DNA of 64,000 nucleotides. Source: Echiichthys vipera (Eukaryota > Chordata > Actinopteri > Perciformes > Trachinidae). The notes under the pieces are model-generated. The model made no database searches, was not told where the DNA came from, and was given only the letters and a program-made list of their open reading frames with translations. This document shows, one piece after another, positions 49,061 through 62,371 of the stretch; the first letter of the stretch is position 1; each line of letters begins with the position of its first letter. The stretch covers positions 24,968,938-25,032,937 of the forward strand of contig OY829646.1 of the NCBI GenBank assembly GCA_963691815.1. The letters run 5' to 3'. The translations under genes and the position numbers were made by a program.

Positions 49061-50920
49061 GACAAACCAAGCAGCTCATTGCTGAGCGTATGACCTTGCT
49101 GGACAGCCTTGAAAAGCACAGGTGAGCACTCTGCTGGATGATAACTTTTCCCTGGCTGCATGTGCTAAGTGAAATTGCTGTTTTCAGCCACGGAGATATT
49201 AGGCTGGAGGTTGACGGCACGTAGGGAGAAAAGAGGGAGGAGTGCAGGGTAACTCTGTCTGTTGAGCAGGCTGAGGGGCACCCGGGGTCAAGCTCATTAA
49301 CCTTGGCAAGAGAAATGTTACAATGAGACAGAAGATATGCATGGCACCGGGTCACATCCTGAAGTGCTGCATCTTGTAAAACCTGAACTCTCACTAACTG
49401 ACACAGCAGCCTCGGCATTTTATATATTAAAGGCCTTTTTCTCTGAAGTGGTGGGATGGTTTTTGAGAGGAGAACGGGGAGTTGTGTATGATACTGTAAG
49501 TAGATTTAAATATTCAAAAGGCATTGGTGGCTCAAACAGGGTTGAAATGATGGGGCATACATCAGTATGCTGCTACCAGGGCCTCTCAGCATATCCCCAT
49601 TTATAATGCTTCTCATACAGTCATCTACAATCCTGACCTGTTCAAATAAAGCCTTTGTCCATGAAAGGCACAATCAGAGTGATGAGTAAACACATACACC
49701 ATGTCTATCTTGCCTATTAATCTGGGCACCCAGCTGTGAGGAGTGCTCGCTGCCCTATCTCCCCCAGTCCACACAGTAGCCCGTTGGTATTGCCGCCCAT
49801 GTTTGGCTTTCATACAGAGCTTAGGATCGTGTCAATGCAACACAGATCAGAGCACACTGGTGAACGTATCACCGCTGTTCTTGTGAATATTTTGAACCTG
49901 AACTTTAGCTTCTTGTAGATCTGAAATATGAGCAACAAAGTCTTTTATTCCATGCATGGGGATAGAGCTCAGAGGTAGATAAATGTTACAGTGACACAGA
50001 GCAGCTCCAATAGAAACAGCCTATTGCTTAGTTGGTAATTCATGGTAATTCGTAGGTATGCATGCAGGTAATGTATTACTGACTGGTACATAATAGACCA
50101 TTTTTCCAATGTTGGCTTGCCAAGAAAGTTTGTTAAATTCAACCAGGTTTTCTGTTATTCCTCATTGAAACAGCATGGCTGAGCCACTCGTTATTTAATC
50201 TTTGGGGTCTACTTGCTGTCACGGTGACAGAGGACAAATGTGACTTGTTTAGAATCAGCGCAGCCTTATCACGGTTGGGTCTTCCTGGATACACTTGGGT
50301 ATTACACAAAATGTTGAACAGACCCGAACAGATTGGCCGTATAAACCGTGAATCTGAACCTGTAGGGGTCCCGGGTCGGGTCTTGGATCCTAGCATGCAT
50401 GTTGGAAGTGTTGCACAAAATTTAAGCTTTTGAATCTGAACCAGGCTCATAAAAGGAACAGACCTTACTGTGCTTCTTTGCAAAACCAACTTCAAAACTT
50501 CTGATGTGAACAATGAAATATGGTAGATATGATGTCATTGATATTCTAGTGTTTAGTGGTGTGAACTTTAGACCAAATATGCTTAAGAATGTATGCTTCT
50601 GAACCTTGATATAATCTGGCTCGGATTAATAAGAAAGCAAGTATAAAAAACAGCGCCTGTGAACAGAGGTAGGGTCTGTAACTCTGCAGGTGAATATTGC
50701 ATGACATTTCATCTGCAGTGGTATTAAGGTGTGGGGCGTCACTGGCCATGCGGGTAGGTGGCTGGTTGAAGCATGAAATTCATTGTCAAATACTTTCTTC
50801 CGGTTAAGGTGAAAAAATGCACGATGTAGGGAAAATAGGAAGAAATAAACCTACTTATTGGCATTCGTAATGTAAGGTTACGAGGGCATTTAAAACACAC
50901 ACTATTAAATGCTGCAGCGT
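49061..50920. other. intergenic, no gene found
   Basis: The 126-residue minus-strand frame at 49038-49418 and the 124-residue one at 50139-50513 have no motif and no splice support. 50220-50410 has unusual wording (CCCGGGTCGGGTCTTGGATC) that may derive from an old element. Confidence 0.45.
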
Positions 50921-50929
50921 CTGACAAAA

Positions 50930-51185
50930 GGCATTTCTCTTTTAATCATGATCACTCTGTCATATTGAAATCCATCATGTCATTTGAGATGGCTCAATTC
51001 ATAGAAAATATACGACTATTAATAGAATATAACAGGAATCCTATTACTCTTTTGAAGCTCAGTGTGAAATTCATAAATTGCGAATGGGGCAGTGTGTGGA
51101 ACGTGCGACAGACCTGCTAATGAAGGGCTCTGATTAGCATTTGTTAAAACTCAGTGAAGTTCTTACATACTAAAGGTCAGACTGC
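50930..51185. promoter_or_regulatory. candidate conserved non-coding element
   Basis: Compact block with CTTTTAATCATGATCAC, CTATTAATAGAATATAAC and GCTAATGAAGGGCTCTGATT, free of repeats and open frames. Confidence 0.35.
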
Positions 51186-51825
51186 TGTTCTGACATGGGG
51201 GGATGGAAACGTTCTACTTTTTGGGGGAATGTCATGATTTGAATTAAGATTGTCAGATTGGCTGTAAGCTCGTATCACAGTGCAGGCGTCTTGTATGACC
51301 TTTTCAAGGAATTGTCATTTTCCGCCCCTGTGATGCTACCATGGCTCAGCGGGAGAGAGGCCCCTCTTCTCTCGCCATGTAATTTGTCCTGGGTGTTACC
51401 ATTCACACTGCACTACTCCCAGCCACTCGCCCAAATGCCTATGTATCTACAGACCAGCAGGCTGCGACTACAGAATAACGAGAATGTAGCCGCACAGGTT
51501 CTACTCTATGCTCTGCATACAGCAGGAGGAAAGGCCTCTGCTGTGTGTTGCTGTTGGCCTGAGCATCACATACTCACAGTGCTGGAGCATTCACTGATCT
51601 AAAGCAAATATGATCGCAGTTAACGATATTGACTACACTCGCTGCTACAACAACCACACTCGAGCGACGAAGCACTGAAGCCAGCTGTTGAAAGTTGTTG
51701 TGTACTCTGCAGTAAACATTTTTTTTATTCAAAATGATGTGTGTGTATTATAGACAACATAACATCAAACACAAGTAGTGACATAAATAAACCAATTGCT
51801 TCTTAACTCTTACTGTTAGAAATAG

Positions 51826-52000
51826 GGATGGGTTATATGGCCAAAATCTTATATTCCAATTCAGGTCCTTTCATATCTTGATAACGATGTACATATCACG
51901 ATATAGCATATTTTCTGGCAATTCAATAAATCAATATCTAATTATATCTGTAATTATCATGAGAACCTTCCATCTGATCTATTTCATTTGTAGCAGGTGT
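51826..52000. mobile_element. degraded hAT-like MITE end
   Basis: ATAGGGATGGGTTATATGGC resembles the GGGCTGGGCGATATGG left end of fish hAT MITEs, and is followed by TATC/CGATA-rich sequence (CATATCACGATATAGC). No matching right end was found, so it is a fragment. Confidence 0.45.
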
Positions 52001-53537
52001 ATTGCTAGGGACCCAGGGGACTGTTGTGCTGTATTTGGTTCAACTTGTCCAGCTTGTGGTGCTATTACAACAAACTATACGTTTTGCCCTTTAGCTTTTG
52101 AACCGTTAAGTCACAGAACCAAATCTATCCATATTAGTCACCGCAATGCATTCTTTTCTTTTTCTACTCCTTTACTCCTCCCACAACTTTTGAGAAAACA
52201 TCATTAAATGTGGTACAGAACATGTCTGGACAGGACTTATATTATAAAACATCACATCTCCTGAAAGCTTTGTGCTAATGCATGTGTGGATATGATGTCT
52301 GAGTGACAATAATTTCATGTTAATGTTAATGGTCTGAACTACACAAAGTCACAGTTATAGTGTTGAAACAGCACTATCTGTAACAAAGAAATCTGCAAAC
52401 ATTAACTTTTTGCCCATTTTATAGATGCCTGAATGTCTTTTTGCTGAATTAGTTTTGGAAAAGCGGGTAAATGCTTTGGGCCCCCTTGGGTCCTAAAAGC
52501 CCCAAATTCACTGCATGTTAATTGGTTTTAATAATTTGATTAACGGCAATTTTGTAAAGGAATTTGTAGCCGGGCCCTACATTATAAGCTCATTTCTCTG
52601 TCTTGTTGAGGAGCCCTGAGTCAAAATCTAGTTTTAATAACTTTACAATTTGTGTGTTTCCCATGTTCACATGGTGCATACTCTTAATAACACTGTGCTG
52701 AATGCTGAATGAAATTACCACAAACTAACACAAGTCTTAGGAGTAGTTGTTGCACCAGACTAACTGGTTATTCTAGACATGTGTAAAATCATATAAACTG
52801 TAAGTGAAGAAAAAACTATAGTATAATATTACAATATTATTACATTAAAGGCATTAGTGTAATTTCCTAACTATTACTGGCAAGAAAACACAACCTTAGA
52901 AATGCAAATCATGAACTAGGAGAAACTTGATTTTTCCCATCAGGAAGTGACACGAAAACATGGCTGCAAAACATGTTTCAGACCTGTTACGTGGTTCTTA
53001 AATATACTTAGGCCTGTTAACAGACCACACATTTAGCCGCTGTGACAACATTTATGAAGTCTGTCTTCTGAGCTTTGCACCTACACTGAAGATCATACTG
53101 CATAGCAGCACTGTAGCTGATGTGGCACTGCTGCCCTTTCACAGCTAATTGGTCGCTCTGTGCTCATCATCTGGTTATCAGCAGTGATTGGCTGATGGTA
53201 AGCTGCGACTGGTCATTCGAGTGTCACTAGCCTCTGTTCCTGTAATTAAAATCTGTCATCCAGAACCACATCCCTCGTCGCCACTAAACCCTTTCGTCAG
53301 ATGGCAGAGCTCAGATAAACTGCCCTGCAGTCATTTCTCTGATGAGAGAAGAGCACTTTGTGGTGGAAAGTTTAGGAAAGAAAGGGAAAGATATTCCCTC
53401 AAAATCTCCTAAAGTCAGCCAAGTAAACAAGCAAATTGGATATTAACTGTAACAGAAAGAGATACACCTAAAAATGAAAAATCACTGTATTTTACTTACC
53501 TATTATAATATACCTGTATACTGTATAGAATATTCAA

Positions 53538-53541
<4 letters not shown>
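52001..53541. other. intergenic, no gene found
   Basis: AT-rich. The plus-strand open frame at 51878-52207 begins inside the hAT-like fragment and carries no motif. Confidence 0.5.

Positions 53542-53617
<76 letters not shown>
53542..53617. repeat. (AT)n microsatellite
   Basis: About 38 uninterrupted AT units, fully self-complementary. Confidence 0.97.
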
Positions 53618-53621
<4 letters not shown>

Positions 53622-53859
53622 CAGAATACTATAAAGGCAATGACATGTCTTTATACTGTAACTCTGAAACTTTTAACTGCAATAGTGAATTGTTATATCA
53701 TAGATTGAAAAAGTAGAACTGCGGTAGAGAATGCAGTGGGAGGAAGCAAAGGATACTTTATATTTTCAATGATGTTGAACATTTGTTCAGGGCATTAACT
53801 ACTGGAGGGCACTTCACTGTTGAGTTTCCACCAGACTGGCCTTGGAAACATGTACGACA

Positions 53860-54130
53860 GAAATCTTTGGAAATTAATTAGAGACAAATCCCTTCTCGCT
53901 GAAGTGTGGCATTTAAGGCATTGTCCTTGGTGCTCGTATAACACCACCTTTCAGTGTCGACCCCTCTCCTTCCATGGGCTGGATAATGCAGCCTAATCCA
54001 CATTAGCAATCACTCCAGTCCCTGTTGTGTAGTGGCAGTCCTTCCTAATTGCTTGGCATTATTAGGTACTTTACTTGTAAATTTGAAGAGGAGGAACATC
54101 ATTCTACTGCATCCAAGCAGCAAATGATCC
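53860..54130. promoter_or_regulatory. candidate conserved non-coding element with OTX/CRX-type site
   Basis: CAGCCTAATCCACATTAGCA holds TAATCC (53994-53999), the bicoid/OTX-type core, followed by CCTAATTGCTTGGCATTATT. The block is repeat-free and sits close to the unrelated AT microsatellite. Confidence 0.35.
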
Positions 54131-57100
54131 AATTTGCTTAATTTCCAAGAAACACCACCAGTCTGTTTTTTCCTTGCTGCTCCCCCTATTGTTTGCGTAG
54201 GGGAATGATGGAGGAGCACATAAATAGTAGTCAAGAGATGTTGTTTTACTTAATTATTATGTAAAAGGAAGGGGAAAGGTAAGAGGAATCAAGTAGATAT
54301 CCATATATAAAAAAGCAAAAAAGCAACAGACAGAGAGCAAGGAACAGCAAGAATTTCATCAGATTCGCCTGACTGTGACGCAAATCAACTTGTATTCAAA
54401 TGAACCACAGAGCAATTGTTAAGAGACTTTCACGGAGGAAGAAGAGTAGGCCACCTTTGATCTAACACGCTACAGAGTTGTTTACTAAATTAGAAAATGA
54501 CATTTAGACGCATGTGATAGCCAGAGCATTAGCATCTCGGCAGAAATGAGCCCTCCAGACTCACATAGTGCTGATCTGATATTGGTGCAGAATACCAGCT
54601 TTAAATCCCTGAAATGTAAATATCTGAGTGACCTAATCTGAATCTCAGACACTGGCCTGAGGGGCAGGAGAAGGGAAAATAGTTTCATAATCTCTAACAC
54701 TCTCTTCTACAAACACTCTGACATTGCTTTCTCTTCCTCTCGTCCTGCGTGACTCTTAAAGTTAAAGTTTTATAGTACCGTCTTTTTCACTTTCACTTAT
54801 AAAGAGATTTACTTATAAGTTATTGACTGCTGGTCTCTCTTTATTTCTCCGTCTGCATTAAGGGGAACACACAGCCCAATCCAGCTCATCTTTCCCTCTG
54901 CCTGTCAGTCATACAGACAGCCGCCGTCCCTGGACTGCATGTGAAGAAAGGGAGGGAGGAGGGAGGGTGGAGGGAGGAGAGCCGACGTTGCCCAAGGCGA
55001 GCCACTACACACCAAGGGGAAACAAGACAAACATGACAGTCTGATGACACTTGCTTTTGTGTATCATATCATTTTACAAATCATCTGCATTTCATTTATG
55101 TGAGGCTTCATACTCCAACGTAAAGTGTCAAGCCTGTTGGCCTAGTTAGGGTGAGAGTGGAGTTAGCTGGGTGAAAAGCGAACTGATGAAACCTTCCTGT
55201 CCGTGGCCCGCTGACAAGCCTGGCAGTCTAAATGAAAGTGGAAAGACAGCCATATTACAGTATGTTTCATGCAGTAAATGGGCAAACAAATGTGACTTGA
55301 TATCCCAGGATGCCCTTTGTTGTTGCTATTACTGCTGTTGTTATTGTCAATAATGGTGATGATAATGTCTGGTGTTTTGTTTCAGTGCTCTCTTTTGTTG
55401 TTCTACCCAAACAGGCTTTGTTGGCAGAGCTGCAGCAGCAGGGACATGACACAATTCTCTCATTGAGGGTTGCACTTTGTTATTATGATCCTCTCTTTTT
55501 GAATTGAAAATCTGAGATGAAAACTCCAGATCCCGGGTTCATCTGTCTTTAACAATGCCGTACTCAAGAGATCTGTTATTCTAGACCTGAAGCAGAAAGT
55601 TTTGTCTGTCATTAGATTGCACTCCTGTAATCTTTCAACTCTGCAGCACAATCGGCTAAGCATCTTGTGTATTTACAGTGTATCAAATGCTAGACATTGA
55701 TCACCATGTATCCCTTGACTTTGCGTTATTAATGATTTTTCTAAACTGACTTCTTTCCTGAGGTTTTGTGGAATTCAAACTATATCTGGAGCTATGGCGA
55801 AAATGCCATTCCTCCTATTCATTTCAATGTGGGCAGTGTTAGTGGGGCCACAGGGGGACCCAAAAATAACCGCAGAGGCCTACAGCCAAAAGTTGCAACA
55901 GATTCAAGTTTTGGAGAAATACAACCTAAATTCAACGATGTCAGTCCCTTTTTAAGGCAGTTACAGAGTAAACCCTGCTCTATCGCTACCACGGCGGGGG
56001 TCGAAATCAACTTTGTTACAAGAAAGTTTAAAGCCATGGGGGTAAAAAAACTAACCTCCAACTGCTTTAGAGTTTGTGTAATAGCTGAATGTTTCCTGCA
56101 ACAAGATCTGGCACAAAGTCTATTGTGAAATGAAGCTGCCTTCAAGTGCGGTTGGAAGTGTCAAGATCATACAAAGTGCTCTAACAGAAAACAATAATTG
56201 TGAAACATAAAGTCTACTTGTACTACAAACGGGCCATTTAAGAGACACTCCCACACTGCCGTACAACCCTGCGCTAACTGCCGCAACGTCAGATTTATTC
56301 ACATTATGTAGCCCACCTCAATTAAACTTAGGGCGGAAACTAGATACGTGAACATAAATGAAAACGCTTGACCCAGCTGCCACAAACCAAGTCCCCATTG
56401 AACATATTGAATGTGCTCTCTCACGTGCTGGCGGAGGTAACAAGCGCCAGTCCTCAAAACTCCAAGCATTTCCATGACATAAGTAGTAAACAGGCATGGC
56501 TTCTGTGGAGGAATGTTTACTTCTGTTCTTTTTGCAAAGAAGGAAGAAATAAAGATATATCAATCATGGCCGTGTGTTTGAATGGAGAGGTGACAAAGTG
56601 TCATTGATATGCTGACGCATGTTCGGCTAAAGCTTTGTTAAACCGGTCAGACTTTCAGATGAGACATCTCAACATCACATCACAACAACGCGTAAAATCG
56701 GTCTTGCATTTCAGTGTGTCTGCGTTCAAGTGCTTGCGTGGAACATGTTTCTGTCTCTAGATGACGCTACCTCAGAACTTTGGATTCAAAACAATGTTTG
56801 GGTTTGTTTTTGTGCTCACAAAACTGATACATACATATACTTCAACTGCTGACACAAATGCATCGTATACTGTTCTGTCCCTGCACTTAAGAAGAGCGCA
56901 GATTAGTGATTGGCCCTCTTCCACTCTTTGTTGCCGTTACTGTCAGTTTTCCATAGAGACAGGAACACTTGGAGGCAAACATTTAAAAAGCTCTTCGTGT
57001 AAAAACAGTAGGAGGATTTTGCCTGAAAAAGGTCTAAATACAGAAATGAATAAATAAATACAATAAAATGTGGGCACTGTTCTCATTTTGCAGCTTGGAT

Positions 57101-57735
57101 GCAGCCTTGTCAAACGGCACTTAAAAGCAAGGGAGCCGGTCTTGGGGGAGGTTGAGATGTTTATTCTAATGGATGCCATAATGAATGCTTACGGAGTCAG
57201 GCCTTGGCTTCGATAGGGGGCTCTGTGCCAGCATGGTTTTAAAGGAGAGCAGTCACTGCAGCAGCCCTGGGCGCTTGGCACACCGAGCTCTCCACAATCT
57301 CTCAGCACACACAGAAATGGCAGCAAGGACCTGGAGATAACCACCCGTGAAATCTCTCATCACATGCCTTTGATTACTTGTCCACTATTTACTGTTTTTA
57401 AACCCTGAACTTCAAAAAAAGCAAATAAAACACAATTTCTGTGGCATCTTCTTCCTCACGGGGCCATGTTTATTAAGGGTGGATGTATACAAATTGTCTC
57501 CATGTTGTGCTGTCTCTCACTGAAGACTCAAAAGGACACACAAATTGAAATCAACATGCTGGAAGTGTCTGATTATTCCACTGTTTCATGGAATCGTTAA
57601 AAATCGAGTTTTGAAAAACATAAGCATGTTTCTGTAGAGTTTTATACATGTATCTATTTTTCCAGATTAAACAGAGCCTGTGGTGTGCACAATTTGTATG
57701 TGTTTCTGTGTGTGTGCGTGTGTGTGCCTGCTGGG
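54131..57735. other. intergenic, no gene found
   Basis: A G-rich run lies at 54945-54980. At 55766-56145 a 120-residue plus frame and a 108-residue minus frame overlap. Their composition is ordinary and no domain or matching splice sites are visible, so I suspect an unnamed repeat. Nothing else recognised. Confidence 0.45.
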
Positions 57736-57739
57736 GGTG

Positions 57740-58140
57740 AAGACTGAGGCGCTTTATTAAAATGATGAGAGCAAGTTCAATTTGAATCATGCAGTGCCTG
57801 TCAGTGGCTTCTCGAATTGCAGGGCTGATGAAATTGCTCTTGCGGTTATTTAAAAGCAGTTGTAATCCATCTGAAAATGCTGTGATATAATCCATTTAAT
57901 TTCTTATTCCTTGCAGCAATAACACTGAGTAACAAAAATCTATCAAAGCAATGTAGCCTGGTGATTTAGTAATTATCTTTATTTTACATTACTGCAATTC
58001 AGCCCGGATTAATTGGAGTCTTATCTGAACAGAGCGGCAGGTCACTTACCTCAATACACTACAATGTGTTTTTATCTTAATCATCAACCTCCACGAACTC
58101 AATTGTGACCCACTGTGCCAAGAAATGATTATTTTCCGAT
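57740..58140. promoter_or_regulatory. candidate conserved non-coding element
   Basis: Repeat-free, with CGCTTTATTAAAATGATG at the left, AATTATCTTTATTTTAC, and GCCCGGATTAATTGGAGTC, where GGATTA (58006-58011, OTX-type on the minus strand) overlaps TTAATTGG. A strong minus-strand splice donor (GAG|GTAAGTG, around 58050) is present, but the frame before it is short and closes. Confidence 0.38.
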
Positions 58141-58829
58141 GCATAAAATCAGTAATATATACAGACAAGCACATTGAAACCAACGGTTACTTAAGTATCT
58201 TTAATGAGTTCCTTCAAAAATAAAACTTTAAAGCGGTAAAATGAAAACAAATAACACACAGCTGAGCTGACTGCTGCAGTACTGCGATAACCTTATCAGA
58301 AGAGGTTACTGGTGAAAAACAATGTCTGTGGGTGGAGCAGCTGGATGTATCACATGGTAAGTGTGTCACAGAGTGATTCCTATTTGGGAGAAGTCACAAA
58401 ATATCCAGTATTGATCAGCTGTTTAAGTTGAGTTAATGTATGAGCAATGCTCAATGTATTCCCTAATGGGTAAGCTGCCTGTAGGCAGTGCACTGGTAAT
58501 AAGACCTCAGACAGCCACATAACTCAGCCTGTCTCTAAGACCACTCTCTTTTTCCTCCACCTGGGCTATCTGACATCTGATATTACTGAAATCGTGGCAC
58601 TCTGGAAAGAGGAAGTAGAGGAATGGAGGAGAGCAGAAGGAGCCTGCAAAGCCTATAAGCTTTGTTGGGTGAGGGAGAAGTAATTAGTGCTTTATTCACA
58701 ACAAAGGCACCAAACTGGTTTTAACTTCTACCGTTGGCAATATGTGTAGGGTGCAGATTATTAAAGTGGTGTTTTTTGTTTTTTTTGTTTATTCCACACT
58801 GTTGTTCATCTCTATACATTATATTACTA

Positions 58830-59330
58830 TCCAGGTAGCTATTAGTTTCTGTTCATGTCATTGCAGTGTTACCTTGCAGTGATTGACCATTTAGAATCAA
58901 GTTTGAGCAGCATTCAAGAGGAGCTAATAGACCTTCTTCACACCATACATTTTCACATCAGTTGGAAAAGCACAGGTGTCTTTAAAAACATTAATGATGG
59001 TTGCATTCCACTGAGGGGAGGCCCTGTGCATGCTGGCTCTGGAAGATTACTAGGACACTTAATGGAACTACGGCAAAAATGATAATGTGGATTTTGTAAC
59101 TTCTTGCATGATGAAGGTTCATCATCTAACTCTCAACAGGAAGTTCTGACGTTCAAAATGTCGGAGCTCCCACCAGTGCTCGACTGCACCAACCCACAGG
59201 AACTTCCTTACAACTGTGAAAATAAATATTCACAACTTGTGATGCAATCCTATAACATTAAAAAAAAAACAAGTGTGTGTGCTCTAGTGTTGTGTTACGG
59301 ACATCAGCAGTAGTCCGTTTGCTGCCTGCC
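58830..59330 (+). other. block with open frames, probable dispersed repeat
   Basis: Two open frames (58855-59082, 59104-59313) lie in less AT-rich sequence, with wording such as CCACTGAGGGGAGGCCCTGT and CAGTGCTCGACTGCACCAAC. There is no domain, and neither frame is bounded by splice sites that match in phase. I think it is an unnamed fish repeat rather than a gene. Confidence 0.3.
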
Positions 59331-59814
59331 TGCTGGTGGATAAAACACACAATGGACTGTCCTCACTAAGATTAATTGATTCCTTCACATTTGGATTCAG
59401 TTCAGAGAACCAGAGAAATTGGTTGTTTTGACAGTGACGTGGCTCTCACTCACTCACAGCCAGAAACACAGACAATGCTGTGTAAATTATGAATAGTGCT
59501 GTATGTACATGGAAAGTTTTATAAAACCAGCTTTAAAAACTCTATGCTTTCTCCTTCACTTGTTTTGGTGCATTAGCATTAGCAGAGTTAATCACCACGG
59601 ACATTATGGTTATGAGGAATCACTGGGACCATCCATATAACATCTTTCCAAGAGTTTATAAAAATAACTTTTAAAACATCACTTGTGCTCTTTAAATCAC
59701 TTAATGACATGAAAACTGCAGCGCTGTTTTCTAGGAAAACATTTCTCCTGTTGCAAGAAATAAATACATCACTGGCAGCAGGTAGAAAAATCATTATTTG
59801 TGATTTGAATTTAC

Positions 59815-59937
59815 CTTGCCCGTAGGTATGAGTGTATTGACTCCGTAGCAGAACACGCACAACAGGCCAAAATAGAAATACGTAAACCTTTGGCTGTGGT
59901 GGGACTTCATGATGGCATTTTCATGTATTTTGATCAT
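59815..59937 (-). CDS. candidate minus-strand exon: signal peptide or membrane segment
   Basis: On the minus strand an open stretch ends exactly at a donor (GGCAAG|GTAAAT; exon edge 59815). From the Met at 59908-59910 it encodes 32 residues: a short polar start (MKSHHSQR), then a hydrophobic run FTYFYFGLLCVFCYGV, then NTLIPTGK. An in-frame Met at 59935-59937 adds nine residues, and the frame stays open further upstream to about 60023, so an internal exon is also possible. The pattern fits a signal peptide or first membrane helix in a first coding exon. I could not find the next exon, nor do I recognise the protein. Chance hydrophobic frames of this length are common, so this is only a candidate. 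Confidence 0.3.
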
Positions 59938-60380
59938 ACCCTCTGCACGCCTGGAAAGCCTCTCACATGTTCTGCGGCATAAGTGCTCATGTCTAATACC
60001 CTCAGAGGACGTTTTGGTCTGTCTCTATGAGTATAATTTACGGATATCTGCATGAATTGGGAAGGCCTGGGGCCAACCATCTCATGTCTTTTTAAGGGAG
60101 GGGGTGGACTGGGGCGTTAGTAGGCCCTTTCGGGACAGGAGCAGCATTTCAGATAAGATCGGCAGCGGGAAGTGGTGAGCCGGGCCGTTTGTTCTCGTTG
60201 GCCATCTCTCATGTTGCACCACTGATTGGGAGGAAAGCTAAAATTGCTTTCACCGGGGCTCACTCCAGCAGTAGGCAATGATAACTAACAATGCCCCCGG
60301 GACCTAGTTAAAGCTGCATCACACGCGCTGGAAAACCACTTTAATGTGGCAGCATTAGGAAGATGTCAGTTGGATTGGTG
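59938..60380. promoter_or_regulatory. repeat-free block next to the candidate exon
   Basis: Balanced composition with no repeats, including GGCAGCGGGAAGTGGTGAGC and CACTTTAATGTGGCAGCATT. If the minus-strand exon is real, this would hold its promoter or 5' UTR. Otherwise it looks like another conserved non-coding candidate. Confidence 0.28.
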
Positions 60381-62359
60381 GGGAAAACAGATTCCAACTC
60401 ATCTTCAGATTTTCAAAACATTTGTTATTCTCACTTCAAAAATGCCTATAAACAAGCAGCCATTTTAAATTTAATTTCACACAGTTTACCATGAAGAAAT
60501 TTTTTTTTAAAGATCATAGAAGCAAGGATACAGAACAGAAAATGACCGTGCTTCTGCTCTTCTCCCAAACCCCTCTGCTGCCGTGCTCAGTTATGGATCG
60601 GGGAGCTCTTGTCATACAGAAACGCAGCAGGTCACAAGTTTCTCTTGTTTCACTTGGGTTATGATTCAGGTACTGTTCAGTGGACATATTTTGCAGTCTT
60701 TACATTATTGACCCCCTCTGTGCAATTTCTCTAAGTGCTACTTAAAATTTGTGCCATTTATAGCTGCTGCTAATTACAGTAAAGCTTTTCTTGTCAACTG
60801 TAAAGTAGAAAAACAATATAAATAGTATTTTTTGAAGTTCGATATGATGGAGCTGTTTTTCAAACACCACTTTCATTAATAGCACCCAGTTTGAGAGTAA
60901 GAGTTTGATCTAAGCTGATTTACTTAATAAAAAACATTGTTTTATCTTGTACATTTTATATGAATACATTTCTATTTATGCTGTTTGAGGGGGAAAAAAG
61001 TCATATTTAAAGAATTAAGTCCCAAAACACAACTAATCCTTTTTTGAACTGTGACTGTGCTAATGCTGAAGCTCTGGACCAGGGAATTGGGGTTCCCGGA
61101 TCTTCATCAGTTTGTATGGTGGCAGGAAAAAAATGAGAAAAATCAAGAGCATTCTCAGCCATTAAATCAACATCTTTGAGATTTGTTTTTAACAGATGTC
61201 GCAATAAAATGAACAGTATTCCAGTCTGTCACCTCTGGAGAACTTGGTTCTTCAGTAGTTGGCAGTCGATGTAAAGTGGTAACAACACCTGGGGTATCGC
61301 CACGTATCTTCATACAGCAGTTCACATGATATCTTACAAAACGTTATGCACTATTAGGCATAATTTTAGGCAACAAATCTACTTGGTAGGGTTCAGGAAA
61401 AGTCTGGGTTAAAATAAGTATGTTTGTTGTTTGCTTGGCGTAACGAGACAAAAGTAGGTCAAAATAAAGGTTGACCTTTGCTTTCACACAGGGCATATAC
61501 AGCAGCCTCCTGGGTGAAAGTCCTGTGTTTGTTTGACCCATCCATTCACCCCGACCTCCCCCCTACACAGACTTTGTCGCTGTTAATACTACGTCAGCCC
61601 TGCACGTCCTCGCACATGACTATGTGGGTTGTATACACATTAAATTGTGCATTACTTAGGTATAAGTTGAAGAGTGAATGAGAACAGCCAGGGCTTTGTA
61701 ACCCACAACTTAAATGGTTAAGGATAAGTTGTGCTGTTTAGTTTATCCCACCCCACTAGGTCATTTATAAAAAAATGTTTTAAAAATCTTGTGATTCACT
61801 GTTTGGCAAAATGGTGCCTATCTCTGAGACCTGCCACTGTAAAGCAGTTAAAAAGTAACATGCAGACTGTAAATATAGAGTCATTATAAATCTCGTCACT
61901 CTCTTGATTAGCGAGTATAATTAAAATAAAACACATTCTAAATGCTTTCAAAAACATGCCACTGGCAGGTTAGAATCAAAGGAGAATTATAATGGTTGTT
62001 AAATGTGTTTACTTTTTCTTCTTTGAAACGAAAATGTCAAAAACAAGGTGGAACATGGAGTCTGATCCATATATACACTCCATACTGACACAACTCTGAT
62101 CACTCAACAAAAGGCACCCTATCTTTGCTTAATGCCTTCTTTTCCATTTGGCAATGCTTTCTGAGTGTCCAAGAGGTGTTCTTATCCATTTAATATATGC
62201 TCACAGTGTATCCTGTCAAATATAGATTTGAATCAATAGCACTCTAGAGTGGCTCGTTAAACTTAAATCAGCTTGGAAGTGGGGCATGCCTGCCTCACAG
62301 CTGCTGTCATTAACCACCAACTTGCAGATTATCGGAGAAACGTCCTTGTGTGAGCAGAT
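60381..62359. other. intergenic, no gene found
   Basis: AT-rich. The 65-residue minus frames at 61007-61204 and 61344-61541 have no motif. Confidence 0.5.
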
Positions 62360-62371
62360 TCACCAGTTTAC

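Noticed and set aside
49038..49418. 126-residue minus ORF, the longest in the window
   Set aside because: Follows a candidate non-coding element, has no recognisable domain, and overlaps open frames on the other strand.
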